From positions 1 through 63,753 of IMG/VR virus record IMGVR_UViG_3300032236_000438: DNA of 63,753 nt; one strand, written 5' to 3'. The notes under the pieces were generated by a model. That model was not told the origin of the DNA and ran no database searches. It saw only the letters and a program-made list of their open reading frames with translations. This DNA comes from a virus. This document shows, piece by piece, positions 9,701-17,430 of the stretch. The position numbers were made by a program, and so were the translations under genes. Each line of letters starts with the position of its first letter. The first letter of the stretch is position 1.

Positions 9701-9817
9701 GATGGCGGTTCTTCTGCAATAAACCCAGATATAATCTATAACGCAGGAATTTCTTCTAGCAATAGTACGACATGGACTTACACCATTGATGCTGGCGCAT
9801 CAACCGTGAGTTTCTAA
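6743..9817 (+). CDS. Large collagen-like fibre with C1q-like domain
   Basis: 1024 residues. Residues 1-46 are a fibre-attachment module ending WDGTHWVSAG. Residues ~47-364 and ~688-973 are two nearly uninterrupted collagen Gly-X-Y tracts made mainly of G-T-Q, G-S-Q and G-T-T triplets with almost no proline. Between them lie a VGDRVLIAGQ...NGIYTV module (~372-520) and a C1q/TNF-like jelly-roll (~533-686: YWGSFWSTDTQTTASSS, then HTGTYNIQFSAQV). A short beta domain closes the protein. Collagen tracts imply a trimer; the layout resembles bacterial and animal collagen-C1q proteins. The Thr-rich triplets could carry glycans, which fits the glycan-type genes downstream. Confidence 0.9.
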   Translation: MSRRFLTPLNVLHLATPPSSPSIGDVYFNTADKILYTWDGTHWVSAGTQGAQGTTGPQGLQGIHGTQGATGTQGAVGTQGAIGYTGSQGTTGSTGSQGATGSQGIQGIVGPQGNVGSQGTTGIQGIQGYTGAQGATGNTGTQGATGTQGSTGTTGSQGTTGSQGTTGAQGNTGSQGTTGTQGSTGSQGTQGTVGSQGATGTQGTIGDTGSQGVQGYTGTKGDTGSQGTQGSTGTQGTTGSQGLQGTTGSQGTTGSQGTTGNTGSQGVQGFTGAQGNTGSTGSQGTTGNQGVQGYNGTQGTIGSQGIQGTTGSQGVQGIQGTQGTIGSQGTTGNQGTQGVQGVQGTTGSQGVQGTQGIQGIQGAVGPVSSQNAHQSVEAVQTTPLGNGATYYAGSADASNGTGVGAYIIATFNGTLSIDGYTTPNMAVGDRVLIAGQTTQAQNGIYTVTQTGSVSTKWKLTRATDADNHVAAQVEEGDYVFVTDGTVYGKTAWLMYANGSNSDGSIRIGTDAIQWTQASGVGAQGATGAQGAGGTVAYWGSFWSTDTQTTASSSATTPVTFNNTDSNSTGISVVSSSKITFAHTGTYNIQFSAQVHQASNGSPTVDFWLRKNNVDVPDSTGTVALSNQMHYALPAWNYVMNLTAGDYVELIWAADTTAVELVTNAAQTSPHVAPETPSVILTATQVAYAIQGTQGLQGTTGTQGTTGSQGTTGAQGTTGSQGTTGSQGVTGSQGTTGAQGTQGTIGSQGVQGTTGSQGTTGTQGSTGSTGSQGTTGNTGAQGAIGSQGAQGTTGSQGAIGSQGATGTQGTTGAQGTTGTQGTTGSQGTTGSQGTQGTQGSIGSTGVQGFTGSQGTTGSQGTTGTQGAIGSQGTTGSQGTTGSQGATGSQGTTGTQGSTGSQGTTGSQGTTGSQGTTGTTGAQGTTGTQGATGIQGSTGTQGTTGSQGIQGSTGTQGTTGAQGIQGLQGASIQGAQGVSGATFIVDYLDGGSSAINPDIIYNAGISSSNSTTWTYTIDAGASTVSF
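6883..7834 (+). repeat. Collagen-encoding 9-bp repeat tract 1
   Basis: Degenerate tandem repeat with a 9-bp period encoding Gly-X-Y triplets. Synonymous codons vary strongly between copies (ggaaca/ggtact/ggcacc), so the DNA repeats are imperfect although the protein repeat is regular. Such tracts are prone to length change by recombination or slippage and to assembly collapse. Confidence 0.95.
8809..9663 (+). repeat. Collagen-encoding 9-bp repeat tract 2
   Basis: Second Gly-X-Y-coding tract in the same gene, again with a 9-bp period and varied synonymous codons. It is enriched in the double triplets G-T-T-G-S-Q and G-T-T-G-T-Q. It ends at QGASIQGAQGVSG just before the C-terminal domain. Confidence 0.95.
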
Positions 9818-9836
9818 CTGAAAGAGGTCTAGTTCA

Positions 9837-10496
9837 ATGACAACAAGAATGCAGCAACGACGAGACACCTCGTCTAACTGGACTTCCAATAACCCAACAC
9901 TTGCTGCTGGTGAAATTGGCGTTGAGACAGATACTAACCAATTTAAGATTGGTGATGGCTCTACTGCCTGGACAAGCTTGTCTTATGCTGGTGGTGGAGG
10001 TATCTCCTACGCCTCTACAGCTACTGCTGGTGGAACAACTACCCTTACAGTAGCAAGCAAGCTAACACAGAACTTTACTGGAACATCTGCACAGACTGTT
10101 CAACTTCCTGTTGTGAGCACATTAACCACTGGTTTTGCTTTCCAAATCCTCAACAACAGCACACAATCTTTGACTATTAACTCCTCTGGTGGAAACCTAG
10201 TCACCACATTGCAAACTGGCTTTAGCGGTTTGTTTACAGTGGTATCTACTTCAGGAACAACTGCAGCTTCTTGGGACTATCAAATCTCTGGTTTTGACTT
10301 TGTATCAGGAACTGGTGGAACTGTTCTCCTTGCAACAGGAGGAACTGCAACTAACCTTACTCTTGCGGGAACTCTTACAGCCAACTCTTCAGCAGGTACC
10401 TCTGGACAGTTCCTTTCTTCAACTGGAACAGGCACAGCTTGGGCAACAGTTACAACTGACCCAACACCTACCATCTTTATGCTGGGTGGTATGTAG
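9837..10496 (+). CDS. Tail fibre protein with Mtd-like N-terminal domain
   Basis: 219 residues. Residues 4-50 match the major-tropism-determinant N-terminal module (MQQRRDTSSNWTSNNPTLAA, GEIGVETDTNQFKIGDGSTAW), a small beta-prism that anchors many phage receptor-binding proteins. The rest is low-complexity Thr/Ser/Gly beta structure ending PTPTIFMLGGM. No C-type lectin domain or diversity-generating cassette follows, so this is a fibre segment rather than a full Mtd. RBS candidate gaaagaggtc upstream of ATG 9837. Confidence 0.8.
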   Translation: MTTRMQQRRDTSSNWTSNNPTLAAGEIGVETDTNQFKIGDGSTAWTSLSYAGGGGISYASTATAGGTTTLTVASKLTQNFTGTSAQTVQLPVVSTLTTGFAFQILNNSTQSLTINSSGGNLVTTLQTGFSGLFTVVSTSGTTAASWDYQISGFDFVSGTGGTVLLATGGTATNLTLAGTLTANSSAGTSGQFLSSTGTGTAWATVTTDPTPTIFMLGGM

Positions 10497-10509
10497 TAGT
10501 CTTTGCCGC

Positions 10510-11511
10510 ATGAATCTGGTGCAACAAGCGGTACAACAGGGCGGAAAATTAACGCCTCTTATTATTCCAGCATCCGTAACAGGTGGAACTGGATTAATGA
10601 ATCCATCTATATTTATAGATGATGATGGTGACATCCTCTGTATCTTGCGCCATATTAATTACACCCTTTATCACTCTGAGAACGACCAACGCTTTCCCAG
10701 TATCTGGGGACCACTGTCTTACCTGCACCCAGAGAAAGACCAGAAGTTACGTACAGAGAATTACTTCTGTAGATTAGATAAAGACTTTAATATCATTAAC
10801 TATTGCAAGATAGAAATGCAAAACCTTCACGAGCCTATCTGGGAGTTTGTTGGCTTAGAAGATGCCCGTCTTGTTAAGTGGGAAGGTAAGTACTACGGCA
10901 CTGGTGTGCGTAGAGATACCACCACAACTGGTCAAGGTCGTATGGAGCTCTCTGAGCTAGAGGTTGATAAAGAAGCTTGGACTGCTAAAGAAGTTTCTCG
11001 CATTAGAATCCCAGCTCCACTGGATGAAAACTCATACTGTGAAAAAAACTGGATGCCTGTTCTTGACAAGCCGTATGTCTATATCAAGTGGACTTCACCG
11101 ACAGAGGTTGTACGCACAAAGCCTTATCGCCCAGAAGTATGCGAACAACTAGCCGTAGTAGAAGGCGTTACTCCACCTACAGACCAACGTGGTGGTTCTC
11201 AACTTCTTAAATGGGGCGAGATGTACATTGCAATTACGCATGAGGTTGTGCTTACAAAAAACTACATGGGACAAAAAGATGGCGTATACCGTCATCGTTT
11301 ATGTGTGTGGAATAAAGCTTTTAAGCTCATTGGCATCTCACCTAAAGAGTGGTCATTCCTAGATGCCAAGATTGAGTTTGTTGCTGGTGCTGCTGTGCAT
11401 GAGGGCAACTTACTTATCTCATTTGGGTTTCAAGATAATGCTGCAATGATTCTTCAGGTTCCAGGAGCAGTTGTTGACTCAATGATTTCGGAGGCGCTCT
11501 ATGGAAATTAA
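10510..11511 (+). CDS. GH130-like five-bladed beta-propeller protein
   Basis: The frame is open further upstream but overlaps the previous gene there; ATG 10510 just after that gene's stop gives 333 residues. The protein shows the blade pattern of GH130-type (mannosyl-phosphorylase/hydrolase related) propellers: NPSIFIDDDGDILCILRH, then FVGLEDARLVKWEGKYYGTG, KNWMPVLDKPYVYIKW, GGSQLLKWGEMYIAITHE, YRHRLCVWNKAFKL and IEFVAGAAVHEGNLLISFG. Family members bind or cleave beta-mannosides or accompany glycosyltransferases. It overlaps the TPR-methyltransferase gene by 11 bases, so the two are translationally coupled. I infer a role in modifying or recognising glycans at the fibre; catalytic competence cannot be judged here. 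Confidence 0.65.
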   Translation: MNLVQQAVQQGGKLTPLIIPASVTGGTGLMNPSIFIDDDGDILCILRHINYTLYHSENDQRFPSIWGPLSYLHPEKDQKLRTENYFCRLDKDFNIINYCKIEMQNLHEPIWEFVGLEDARLVKWEGKYYGTGVRRDTTTTGQGRMELSELEVDKEAWTAKEVSRIRIPAPLDENSYCEKNWMPVLDKPYVYIKWTSPTEVVRTKPYRPEVCEQLAVVEGVTPPTDQRGGSQLLKWGEMYIAITHEVVLTKNYMGQKDGVYRHRLCVWNKAFKLIGISPKEWSFLDAKIEFVAGAAVHEGNLLISFGFQDNAAMILQVPGAVVDSMISEALYGN

Positions 11512-12775
11512 AGACTTGATAGTTCAACTGTCCAATAATCCTTTTAGCCCTGAACTTAACTTAAAGATTGCTGACGAGTACGACCGTATTGGTCAAACCG
11601 CATCTGCTGTTTCCTTCTACTTACGCACTGCTGAGTATGGCTACTACACGCACTACGACCATGTATATGCATCCCTTTTAAAATCAGCACAGTGCTTTAG
11701 CCACCAGCAAAACCGTGAGCACACAGTACAGAACCTGTACTACAAAGCTATTGCTTACTTGCCTCAGCGCCCTGAAGCGTGGTTCTTATTCTCACGTTAC
11801 TTTGAGCAGAACAAGAAATGGCAAGAGTCTTATACCTATGCTGAAGTGGGCTTGTCTTTACCAGAAGTAAAACATAAGCCTCTTCCTATTTGGGTTGAGT
11901 ATCCTGGGCGCTATGGCTTGACCTTTCAAAAAGCTGTTGCTGCATGGTGGGTAGGGCGCCAAGATGAGTCAGTGTCTTTGTTTAGGGAAATGCTTAAAGA
12001 CCCAACAATTGGACACGTTCATCTTCAATCTATAAAGAATAACTTAAAGAACTTAGGACATTCTTTTGATGAAGTTGACCCACTAGAGCCTGTAATTACT
12101 AACTACCGAAAGTTCTTTAGCGATAACGCTGGGTTGATTGTTGAGGTAGGAACTCGTGATGGAGATGACGCTAATTACCTGTTTAACAAACTCAATGCAA
12201 GTAAAGTGATTTCTATTGATGCTAACCCAGTTGCTGCTTACCTAACCCGTAGCAGATATCCATGGATGACTGTGATTGAGACAGCCGCCTCTGATAAAGA
12301 AGGAACAATTACCTTCCATCAAGTTAATTCGCCCAATAAAGAAATAATGGGTACTTCTTCTATTTTCAGTAAAGACCAATCAATATCTCCATCCCCTCAA
12401 GAGTATGAAGGACTTATCCAAGAGATAACCGTTCCTACTACCCGTATGGATACCCTACTCAAAGATGAGGACTCAATAGATGTAGTCAAGATTGATACAG
12501 AAGGCTACACCTGGCAGGTTCTTCAGGGCTTTGGAGATAGGCTCAAAGACGTCAAGATATTTCATCTAGAAACAGAACAAGCCCCAGTCCATGAGGACCA
12601 TGTCACTACAGAAAAAATCACGGAGTTCATGGAGAAAAATGGCTTTGCTTTGGTAGATTCGTCCTACGAATGGGGCTGGCTTATCCAAGACCAAGTATGG
12701 GTAAATAAGGCTTTAGTAGTTAAAAACAAGGAGTGTTTTAACAATACAGAAGTCCTTCAGACAGGGATAATTTAG
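11501..12775 (+). CDS. TPR-FkbM-type methyltransferase fusion
   Basis: 424 residues. Residues 1-200 are helical repeats of TPR type (IADEYDRIGQTASAVSFYLR; RPEAWFLFSRYFEQNKKW). From about 205 comes a class I methyltransferase: SAM-binding VEVGTRDGDD with Gly at 217, then ISIDANPVAAYLTRSRY, TAASDKEGTITFH and the FkbM signature VVKIDTEGYTWQVLQG. FkbM enzymes O-methylate sugars or small molecules; TPR parts usually hold glycosylated or protein partners. Sitting between a GH130-like protein and fibre genes, it may methylate fibre-linked sugars. Alternatives are a cell-surface-modifying enzyme made during infection. Confidence 0.8.
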   Translation: MEIKDLIVQLSNNPFSPELNLKIADEYDRIGQTASAVSFYLRTAEYGYYTHYDHVYASLLKSAQCFSHQQNREHTVQNLYYKAIAYLPQRPEAWFLFSRYFEQNKKWQESYTYAEVGLSLPEVKHKPLPIWVEYPGRYGLTFQKAVAAWWVGRQDESVSLFREMLKDPTIGHVHLQSIKNNLKNLGHSFDEVDPLEPVITNYRKFFSDNAGLIVEVGTRDGDDANYLFNKLNASKVISIDANPVAAYLTRSRYPWMTVIETAASDKEGTITFHQVNSPNKEIMGTSSIFSKDQSISPSPQEYEGLIQEITVPTTRMDTLLKDEDSIDVVKIDTEGYTWQVLQGFGDRLKDVKIFHLETEQAPVHEDHVTTEKITEFMEKNGFALVDSSYEWGWLIQDQVWVNKALVVKNKECFNNTEVLQTGII

Positions 12776-12800
12776 TAATCACCAGCCACAAGGAGTTTAA

Positions 12801-13166
12801 ATGGCAACAGCAACATATAAAGTTTTAGCACAAACAGGTTCTTCTGGCGCAACTGGTAACGGTTCAGCTACCCTTACAGCAGCCACAGCAACTAACCTTT
12901 ACACAGTCCCAGCAGCAACACAGACTGTTGTCTCTACAATCGTGGTTTGTAACCAAGCCTCTGCTCCAGCTACTTACCGTATTGCAGTTCGTCCAGCAGG
13001 TGCCACACTCGCTGCTCAGCACTACGTAGTCTACGGCGCAACAGTTGCCGCTAACGATGCAACCGCACTTACTCTTGGTCTCACTCTTGGTGCTACAGAT
13101 ATCGTAACTGTGTACTCTTCAACATCAACAATGTCATTCTCATTGTACGGAAGTGAAATCGCCTAA
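12801..13166 (+). CDS. Small beta-rich virion protein
   Basis: 121 residues, RBS aaggag eight bases before ATG. The sequence is almost all beta strand (TQTVVSTIVVCNQASAPATY; RIAVRPAGATLAAQHYVVYG; DIVTVYSSTSTMSFSLYGSE). Proteins of this size and pattern are common next to fibre genes in environmental phages and are probably fibre-associated or decoration subunits. No enzymatic motif. The next gene starts within its stop codon (TAATG), indicating co-translation. Confidence 0.65.
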   Translation: MATATYKVLAQTGSSGATGNGSATLTAATATNLYTVPAATQTVVSTIVVCNQASAPATYRIAVRPAGATLAAQHYVVYGATVAANDATALTLGLTLGATDIVTVYSSTSTMSFSLYGSEIA

Positions 13167-14194
13167 TGTCAATCTCTAGCGCAAGTGCGTTTATTGACCA
13201 GTATTTTGCTGGTAAAAATAAACTCATCAATGGTGACCTTCGCTATAACCAAAGAAACTTTACATCAGTAACTGGTATTGGTGGTTATCATTTTGACCGA
13301 TTTGTTACCCAAGCTTCAACAGGTAGCACAACTACTGCTCAAACCTTTACTCCAGGAACAGCTCCAGTTGCAGGCTATGAGGCGATTAACTATGTCCAAG
13401 TAACTTCATCTGGTCAATCTGCAACAACAGACTACACACAGATTGCACAAAAAGTTGAAGATGTAAGAACTCTTGCTGGTCAAACATGGACCTATTCATT
13501 TTGGGCAAAAGCATCAACAGGAACACCTCAGCTTGCAATTACCCTAGAACAAGTTTTTGGTACTGGAGGAACTCCTTCAGCAAACGTTCAAACACCTTTT
13601 GGTAACGTAACTCTCTCTACTTCTTGGCAACGTTACTCTTTAACAGGGTTTGTTCCTTCTATTGCAGGTAAAACTCTTGGAACAAACAATGACCATTTTA
13701 CTCAAACAGATACTTTTCTGTCATTAGGCTCTAACTACAGTGCTTACGGAACTCTTGGAGTTCAAAACATAACTGTTTCATTTTGGGGATTCCAGCTAGA
13801 AGCAGGAACAACAGCAACAGCATTTACTACTGCTACTGGAAACTATGCTAATGAGTTTCAAGCATGTCAACGCTATTACCATAGAAACATAGCAAACGGA
13901 CAGTATGTAGCTTTTGCTCTTGGACAAGCAAAGAGCACTACCGTTGCAGTATTCCCTTACCAACTTCCAGTTCCTATGAGAGCTTACCCCTCTCTTGAAT
14001 CAGGAGGAACTTTTGCTGTAGATTATGGCGGAGCAGGCATAACAGTGACTGTTGCAGCAAGTTCTACATTTAGTGGAAATACCAGAATGTACATGATTGA
14101 CGCAACAGGTACGGGACTTACTCAATTTAGGCCGTATATATTAGAAAACTTAACTGATGCAACAACTTATCTTGGGTTTAACGCAGAACTCTAA
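13166..14194 (+). CDS. Tail protein with carbohydrate-binding-like domain
   Basis: 342 residues. The beginning (AGKNKLINGDLRYNQR, then YHFDRFVT) and the segment AGQTWTYSFWAKA ... WQRYSLTGFVPS, VSFWGFQLEAGTTATAF are the hallmark of a phage fibre family whose fold is like CBM4/9-type galactose-binding sandwiches. The second half ends with QACQRYYHRNIANGQYV and another beta domain. Such proteins sit in the fibre apparatus and likely bind surface polysaccharide. It is translationally coupled to the preceding gene. Confidence 0.75.
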   Translation: MSISSASAFIDQYFAGKNKLINGDLRYNQRNFTSVTGIGGYHFDRFVTQASTGSTTTAQTFTPGTAPVAGYEAINYVQVTSSGQSATTDYTQIAQKVEDVRTLAGQTWTYSFWAKASTGTPQLAITLEQVFGTGGTPSANVQTPFGNVTLSTSWQRYSLTGFVPSIAGKTLGTNNDHFTQTDTFLSLGSNYSAYGTLGVQNITVSFWGFQLEAGTTATAFTTATGNYANEFQACQRYYHRNIANGQYVAFALGQAKSTTVAVFPYQLPVPMRAYPSLESGGTFAVDYGGAGITVTVAASSTFSGNTRMYMIDATGTGLTQFRPYILENLTDATTYLGFNAEL

Positions 14195-14239
14195 CCTGTA
14201 AAGTACTTTGTAAGGAAATAATCTAAGGAGACAAAACTA

Positions 14240-15073
14240 ATGCCAAATATCAATAGACCTACACGGTCTGGTGTTAGTTCTACCACTAAGAAATCAGTGT
14301 CAATACCAGACGCTCCAATTATTGGTACAGCTGTTGCGTACTCTGATTTAACTGCTGGTGTTGCATTTACACCTGGCACTGGCGGTGTTCCAGACACGTA
14401 CACAGCTACATCTACTCCAGGAAGCTTTACAGCAACAGGTTCTTCATCTCCTTTAGTTGTTTCAGGATTAACTGAAGGAACTTCGTATACCTTCACAGTT
14501 ACCGCAAGTAATCAAGCAGGTACTAGTTCCGCATCTTCTGCTTCTAACTCTATTACTGCATACAATGCGGGTTCTTTTGATTCTATTGCTACAGCTACTT
14601 TGGGTGGTTCTGGGGCAGCAGCATTTTCTTCTATTCCACAAACGTATACTCATTTACAGATTCGTGCTACATGGCGTTCTGATTACGCCTCTGTTGCAGA
14701 TGGTTTTATCCTTAGATTTAATGCAGACTCTTCAAACCACACTATTCACTACCTACAAGGTGACGGGTCTTCTGCAACTGCGTCTTATGCAGTAAGCGGA
14801 AATGCTTTTCGGTTTACTGCTGCTCCTGGAGCAAATGCTGGTTCTAGCATTTTTGGGTCTGCTGTTATTGACATTCTTGATTACACCAATACAAACAAGT
14901 ATAAAGTCATCAATGCTATTGCTGGTTTTGATAATAATGGTTCGGGTCAAGTAATGTTTGGCTCTGGTATTTACAGCTCTAATACCAATGCTATTAGCAC
15001 TATTAACTTATACCCAAACAACTCTAATAACTTTGTTCAGTACACAAGCGTCGCACTGTATGGGATGAAATAA
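14240..15073 (+). CDS. FN3 plus long beta-domain fibre protein (unit 1, module L)
   Basis: 277 residues with RBS aaggag. Residues 23-108 are a fibronectin type III domain (PDAPIIGTAVAYSDL ... GLTEGTSYTFTVTAS). Residues 112-277 are a beta-sandwich domain that recurs nine times in this region; its landmarks are IPQTYTHLQIR, FNADSSNHTIHYLQGDGSS, VIDILDYTNTNKYK and the end VALYGMK. The closest relatives in the window are the end of the gene at 15603 and the gene at 18563, which also carry FN3 before the domain. Probably a surface-exposed fibre subunit. The next gene begins in its stop codon. Confidence 0.75.
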   Translation: MPNINRPTRSGVSSTTKKSVSIPDAPIIGTAVAYSDLTAGVAFTPGTGGVPDTYTATSTPGSFTATGSSSPLVVSGLTEGTSYTFTVTASNQAGTSSASSASNSITAYNAGSFDSIATATLGGSGAAAFSSIPQTYTHLQIRATWRSDYASVADGFILRFNADSSNHTIHYLQGDGSSATASYAVSGNAFRFTAAPGANAGSSIFGSAVIDILDYTNTNKYKVINAIAGFDNNGSGQVMFGSGIYSSNTNAISTINLYPNNSNNFVQYTSVALYGMK

Positions 15074-15603
15074 TGGCTGCAGGTACAACTTATTCTCTTA
15101 TTGGTAGTTACACATACACAGCAGATGGCCCGCAATACAATGCTCTTGCTTTCTCTAATATCCCGCAAACCTACACTGATTTGGTTCTTATAGTAAACTC
15201 TAAAGACCAAATTCCCGTTACTAGCAGCGTGTATCAACCATTAACATTCAATAATGATGGAGGAAATAATTATTCTGAAACTCAGATGGCTGTTTCTTCA
15301 GGTAGCTTTGCTTCAAGTAGGTGGAGTAACCAAAATATTTTGCAATTTATGCAGCAACCTGGAAACAATTCCCCTGCTGGATACTTTTCAATAAATGAAA
15401 TTCAAATTATGAACTATTCTAGTACAAACATATACAAGACTGTACTAGTAAGAAATAATCTTAACGGAACGACAAACAACCAAGTAAGAGTAATTGCTGG
15501 GTTATGGAAAGGTACTGCAGGAATTACTACTGTTACTGTAAATGGTACTTGGGGTTATAAAACTGGGTCGTCAATTTCGTTATATGGAATTAAGGCGGCA
15601 TAA
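15073..15603 (+). CDS. Short beta-domain fibre protein (unit 1, module S1)
   Basis: 176 residues consisting of one copy of the recurrent domain: IPQTYTDLVLIV, FNNDGGNNYSETQM, EIQIMNYSSTNIYKTVLV and the end ISLYGIKAA. It groups with the genes at 16924 and 19401 by the IMNYxNTxxxKT motif and the LYGIxxA end. Starts in the overlap TAATG with the gene before and ends in TAATG with the gene after. Function unknown; presumed fibre or adhesin subunit. Confidence 0.7.
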   Translation: MAAGTTYSLIGSYTYTADGPQYNALAFSNIPQTYTDLVLIVNSKDQIPVTSSVYQPLTFNNDGGNNYSETQMAVSSGSFASSRWSNQNILQFMQQPGNNSPAGYFSINEIQIMNYSSTNIYKTVLVRNNLNGTTNNQVRVIAGLWKGTAGITTVTVNGTWGYKTGSSISLYGIKAA

Positions 15604-16922
15604 TGGCTAATACATATAAAAAGATTCAGACCATAACTGTAGGTGCTGGTGGTTCTTCCACAATTAACTTTACAAGTATTCCTCAAGGTTACACAGACTT
15701 ACGTTTAGTTGTCTCTGCTCGTAGTGCTTACAGTAGTACAAAAACAGATGGATTATCAGTTGCTTTTAATGGTTCTACATCTGGGTTTATTACTACTTAC
15801 TTATACGGGTATGGAACTAACTATATTAGCAACAGTTCTTACACCAACTACTTTGGAGAAGTACCTTCATCAACAACTACTGCAAACAGCTTTAGTAATA
15901 CTACGGTTTACTTGTCTGGGTACACAAGCAATACATACAAAGCTTTTTCCTGTAATGCCGTTGCTGAAGCCGCAACAAGCACTGCACAAGACAGTACTTT
16001 AATGATTAGCTCTGGAAGTTGGTCAAATACTGCTGCTATTAATCAAATTACTTTGTCGCTATCTTCTGCTTCAAACTTTCTTCAGTACTCTGTTGCAACT
16101 CTTTATGGTATTTCTAATGCCAACGCTACAACGACCCCTAGTGTTCCTAACATTACATCGGTGTCAGACTTAGCTGGAGGCGTTGCAACGGTGAACATTG
16201 CTACGTCATCTCCTGCTGCTGGTCTTTACACAGTTACTGCTACACCAGGAAACATCACAGCTACAGGGTTAGCAAGCCCATCAGGTACGTCTAATGCAGT
16301 CTTACTTCCAGGTCTATCTCCAAATACAACATATGCATTTTCTGCAACAGCTACTAATTCTATGGGGACATCTGCAGCTAGCGCACCAACTGTAGGTTCT
16401 GCGTTAGTTCCTTTTAACGGGTTTGTTGCCTTGGCTACTGTAACTGTTGGAACTCCAACAGGAAGTCTTTACTTTACTTCTATTCCTCAAAATTACAGCC
16501 ATTTGCAACTGCGTATGTTTGGTAAAAATACTGGTACAAGCGGTTCATTTGATTTTAGTTGGATGATATTTAACTCAGACTCTGGTGCAAACTACACTTA
16601 TCACAGACTGTTTGGTGATGGCTCAACTGCTCAAGTAGGTTCTGGAACAGGCTCAACTGCTATTTATTACGGAGAATACCCAACTACCACAGGATATGCT
16701 AATATATTTGGTGCTGGGGTAATGGACATTTTAGATTATTCTAATACCTCTAAAAATAAAACTGTTCGCAATTTATTTGGGCACGATGAAAACGGTTCGG
16801 GAAGAGTTGGAATGTATTCAGGATTTTGGAATAACACCGCTGCTATTACTTCTATCCAATTAAATGGTAACTCTTATAATTTTCAAACAGGTATGACTGT
16901 TGTTCTTTACGGGGTAAAATAA
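15603..16922 (+). CDS. S2 domain fused to FN3 and long beta-domain (junction of units 1 and 2)
   Basis: 439 residues. Residues 1-175 are an S2-type domain (IPQGYTDLRLVVSARS; SFSNTTVYLSGYTSNTYKAF; ending VATLYGISNA). Residues ~183-270 are an FN3 domain (PSVPNITSVSDLAGGVATV ... LSPNTTYAFSATATNS). Residues ~274-439 are an L-type domain (IPQNYSHLQLRMF; VMDILDYSNTSKNK; ending VVLYGVK). It therefore fuses the last module of one three-gene unit to the first module of the next. A fusion in which one stop codon was lost between duplicated units is the simplest explanation. Confidence 0.75.
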   Translation: MANTYKKIQTITVGAGGSSTINFTSIPQGYTDLRLVVSARSAYSSTKTDGLSVAFNGSTSGFITTYLYGYGTNYISNSSYTNYFGEVPSSTTTANSFSNTTVYLSGYTSNTYKAFSCNAVAEAATSTAQDSTLMISSGSWSNTAAINQITLSLSSASNFLQYSVATLYGISNANATTTPSVPNITSVSDLAGGVATVNIATSSPAAGLYTVTATPGNITATGLASPSGTSNAVLLPGLSPNTTYAFSATATNSMGTSAASAPTVGSALVPFNGFVALATVTVGTPTGSLYFTSIPQNYSHLQLRMFGKNTGTSGSFDFSWMIFNSDSGANYTYHRLFGDGSTAQVGSGTGSTAIYYGEYPTTTGYANIFGAGVMDILDYSNTSKNKTVRNLFGHDENGSGRVGMYSGFWNNTAAITSIQLNGNSYNFQTGMTVVLYGVK

Positions 16923-16923
16923 A

Positions 16924-17430
16924 ATGGCCGTTCAATTTACTTATGTACCGATTTTTACGCAGACTTTAGGGTCGGCAACTTCAACTGTAACCTTCTCTTC
17001 TATCCCTAGCACCTATCAAGATTTAATATTAGAAATATCTCCGTTTACAACAGCGGCGGGTGGCATAGATATAAATATGACTTTTAACGGTGATTCGGGA
17101 ACGAATTATTCAAGAACTTATTTAACAGGAAATGGCACATCTGCTTCATCAAACAGAAACAATAGCACTTCTTATATTCGTTTAACCGTTTCGGGTTTTG
17201 CTAGCAATAACTCTGCACCCGCAACAACCATTGCGCACATTATGAGTTATGCAAATACAAACATTAACAAAACAACATTAAATCGTTCAAGTTCTGGTAC
17301 AAATGGAACAGATATGGTTGCTGGATTATGGCGAAGCACTGCCGCTATTAACTCAATAGCGTTAGCATCAAGCGGTGGGAACTTTGATGTTAATTCAACT
17401 TTTACTCTCTACGGATTGGCGGCTGCATAA
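16924..17430 (+). CDS. Short beta-domain fibre protein (unit 2, module S1)
   Basis: 168 residues, one copy of the recurrent domain: IPSTYQDLILEISPF, MTFNGDSGTNYSRTYLTGNG, HIMSYANTNINKTTLN, end FTLYGLAAA. Closest relatives are the genes at 15073 and 19401. The start junction AAATAAAATGG is the same as before the gene at 19401, which supports descent of both by duplication of a larger unit. No RBS is visible at this junction; translation probably re-initiates. Confidence 0.7.
   Translation: MAVQFTYVPIFTQTLGSATSTVTFSSIPSTYQDLILEISPFTTAAGGIDINMTFNGDSGTNYSRTYLTGNGTSASSNRNNSTSYIRLTVSGFASNNSAPATTIAHIMSYANTNINKTTLNRSSSGTNGTDMVAGLWRSTAAINSIALASSGGNFDVNSTFTLYGLAAA

Larger units (their letters stand above)
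14240..16137 (+). repeat. Three-module fibre unit, copy 1 (FN3-L, S1, S2)
   Basis: First copy of a unit made of FN3 plus L domain, S1 domain and S2 domain. Its end falls inside the gene at 15603, where the S2 domain stops at about residue 178. Divergence at the DNA level is high, so recognition rests on protein motifs and order. Confidence 0.7.

Noticed and set aside
10294-10509. Upstream extension of the GH130-like protein
   Set aside because: It would overlap the fibre gene by about 200 bases and is a Leu/Gln-rich shadow; ATG 10510 directly after the stop is favoured.
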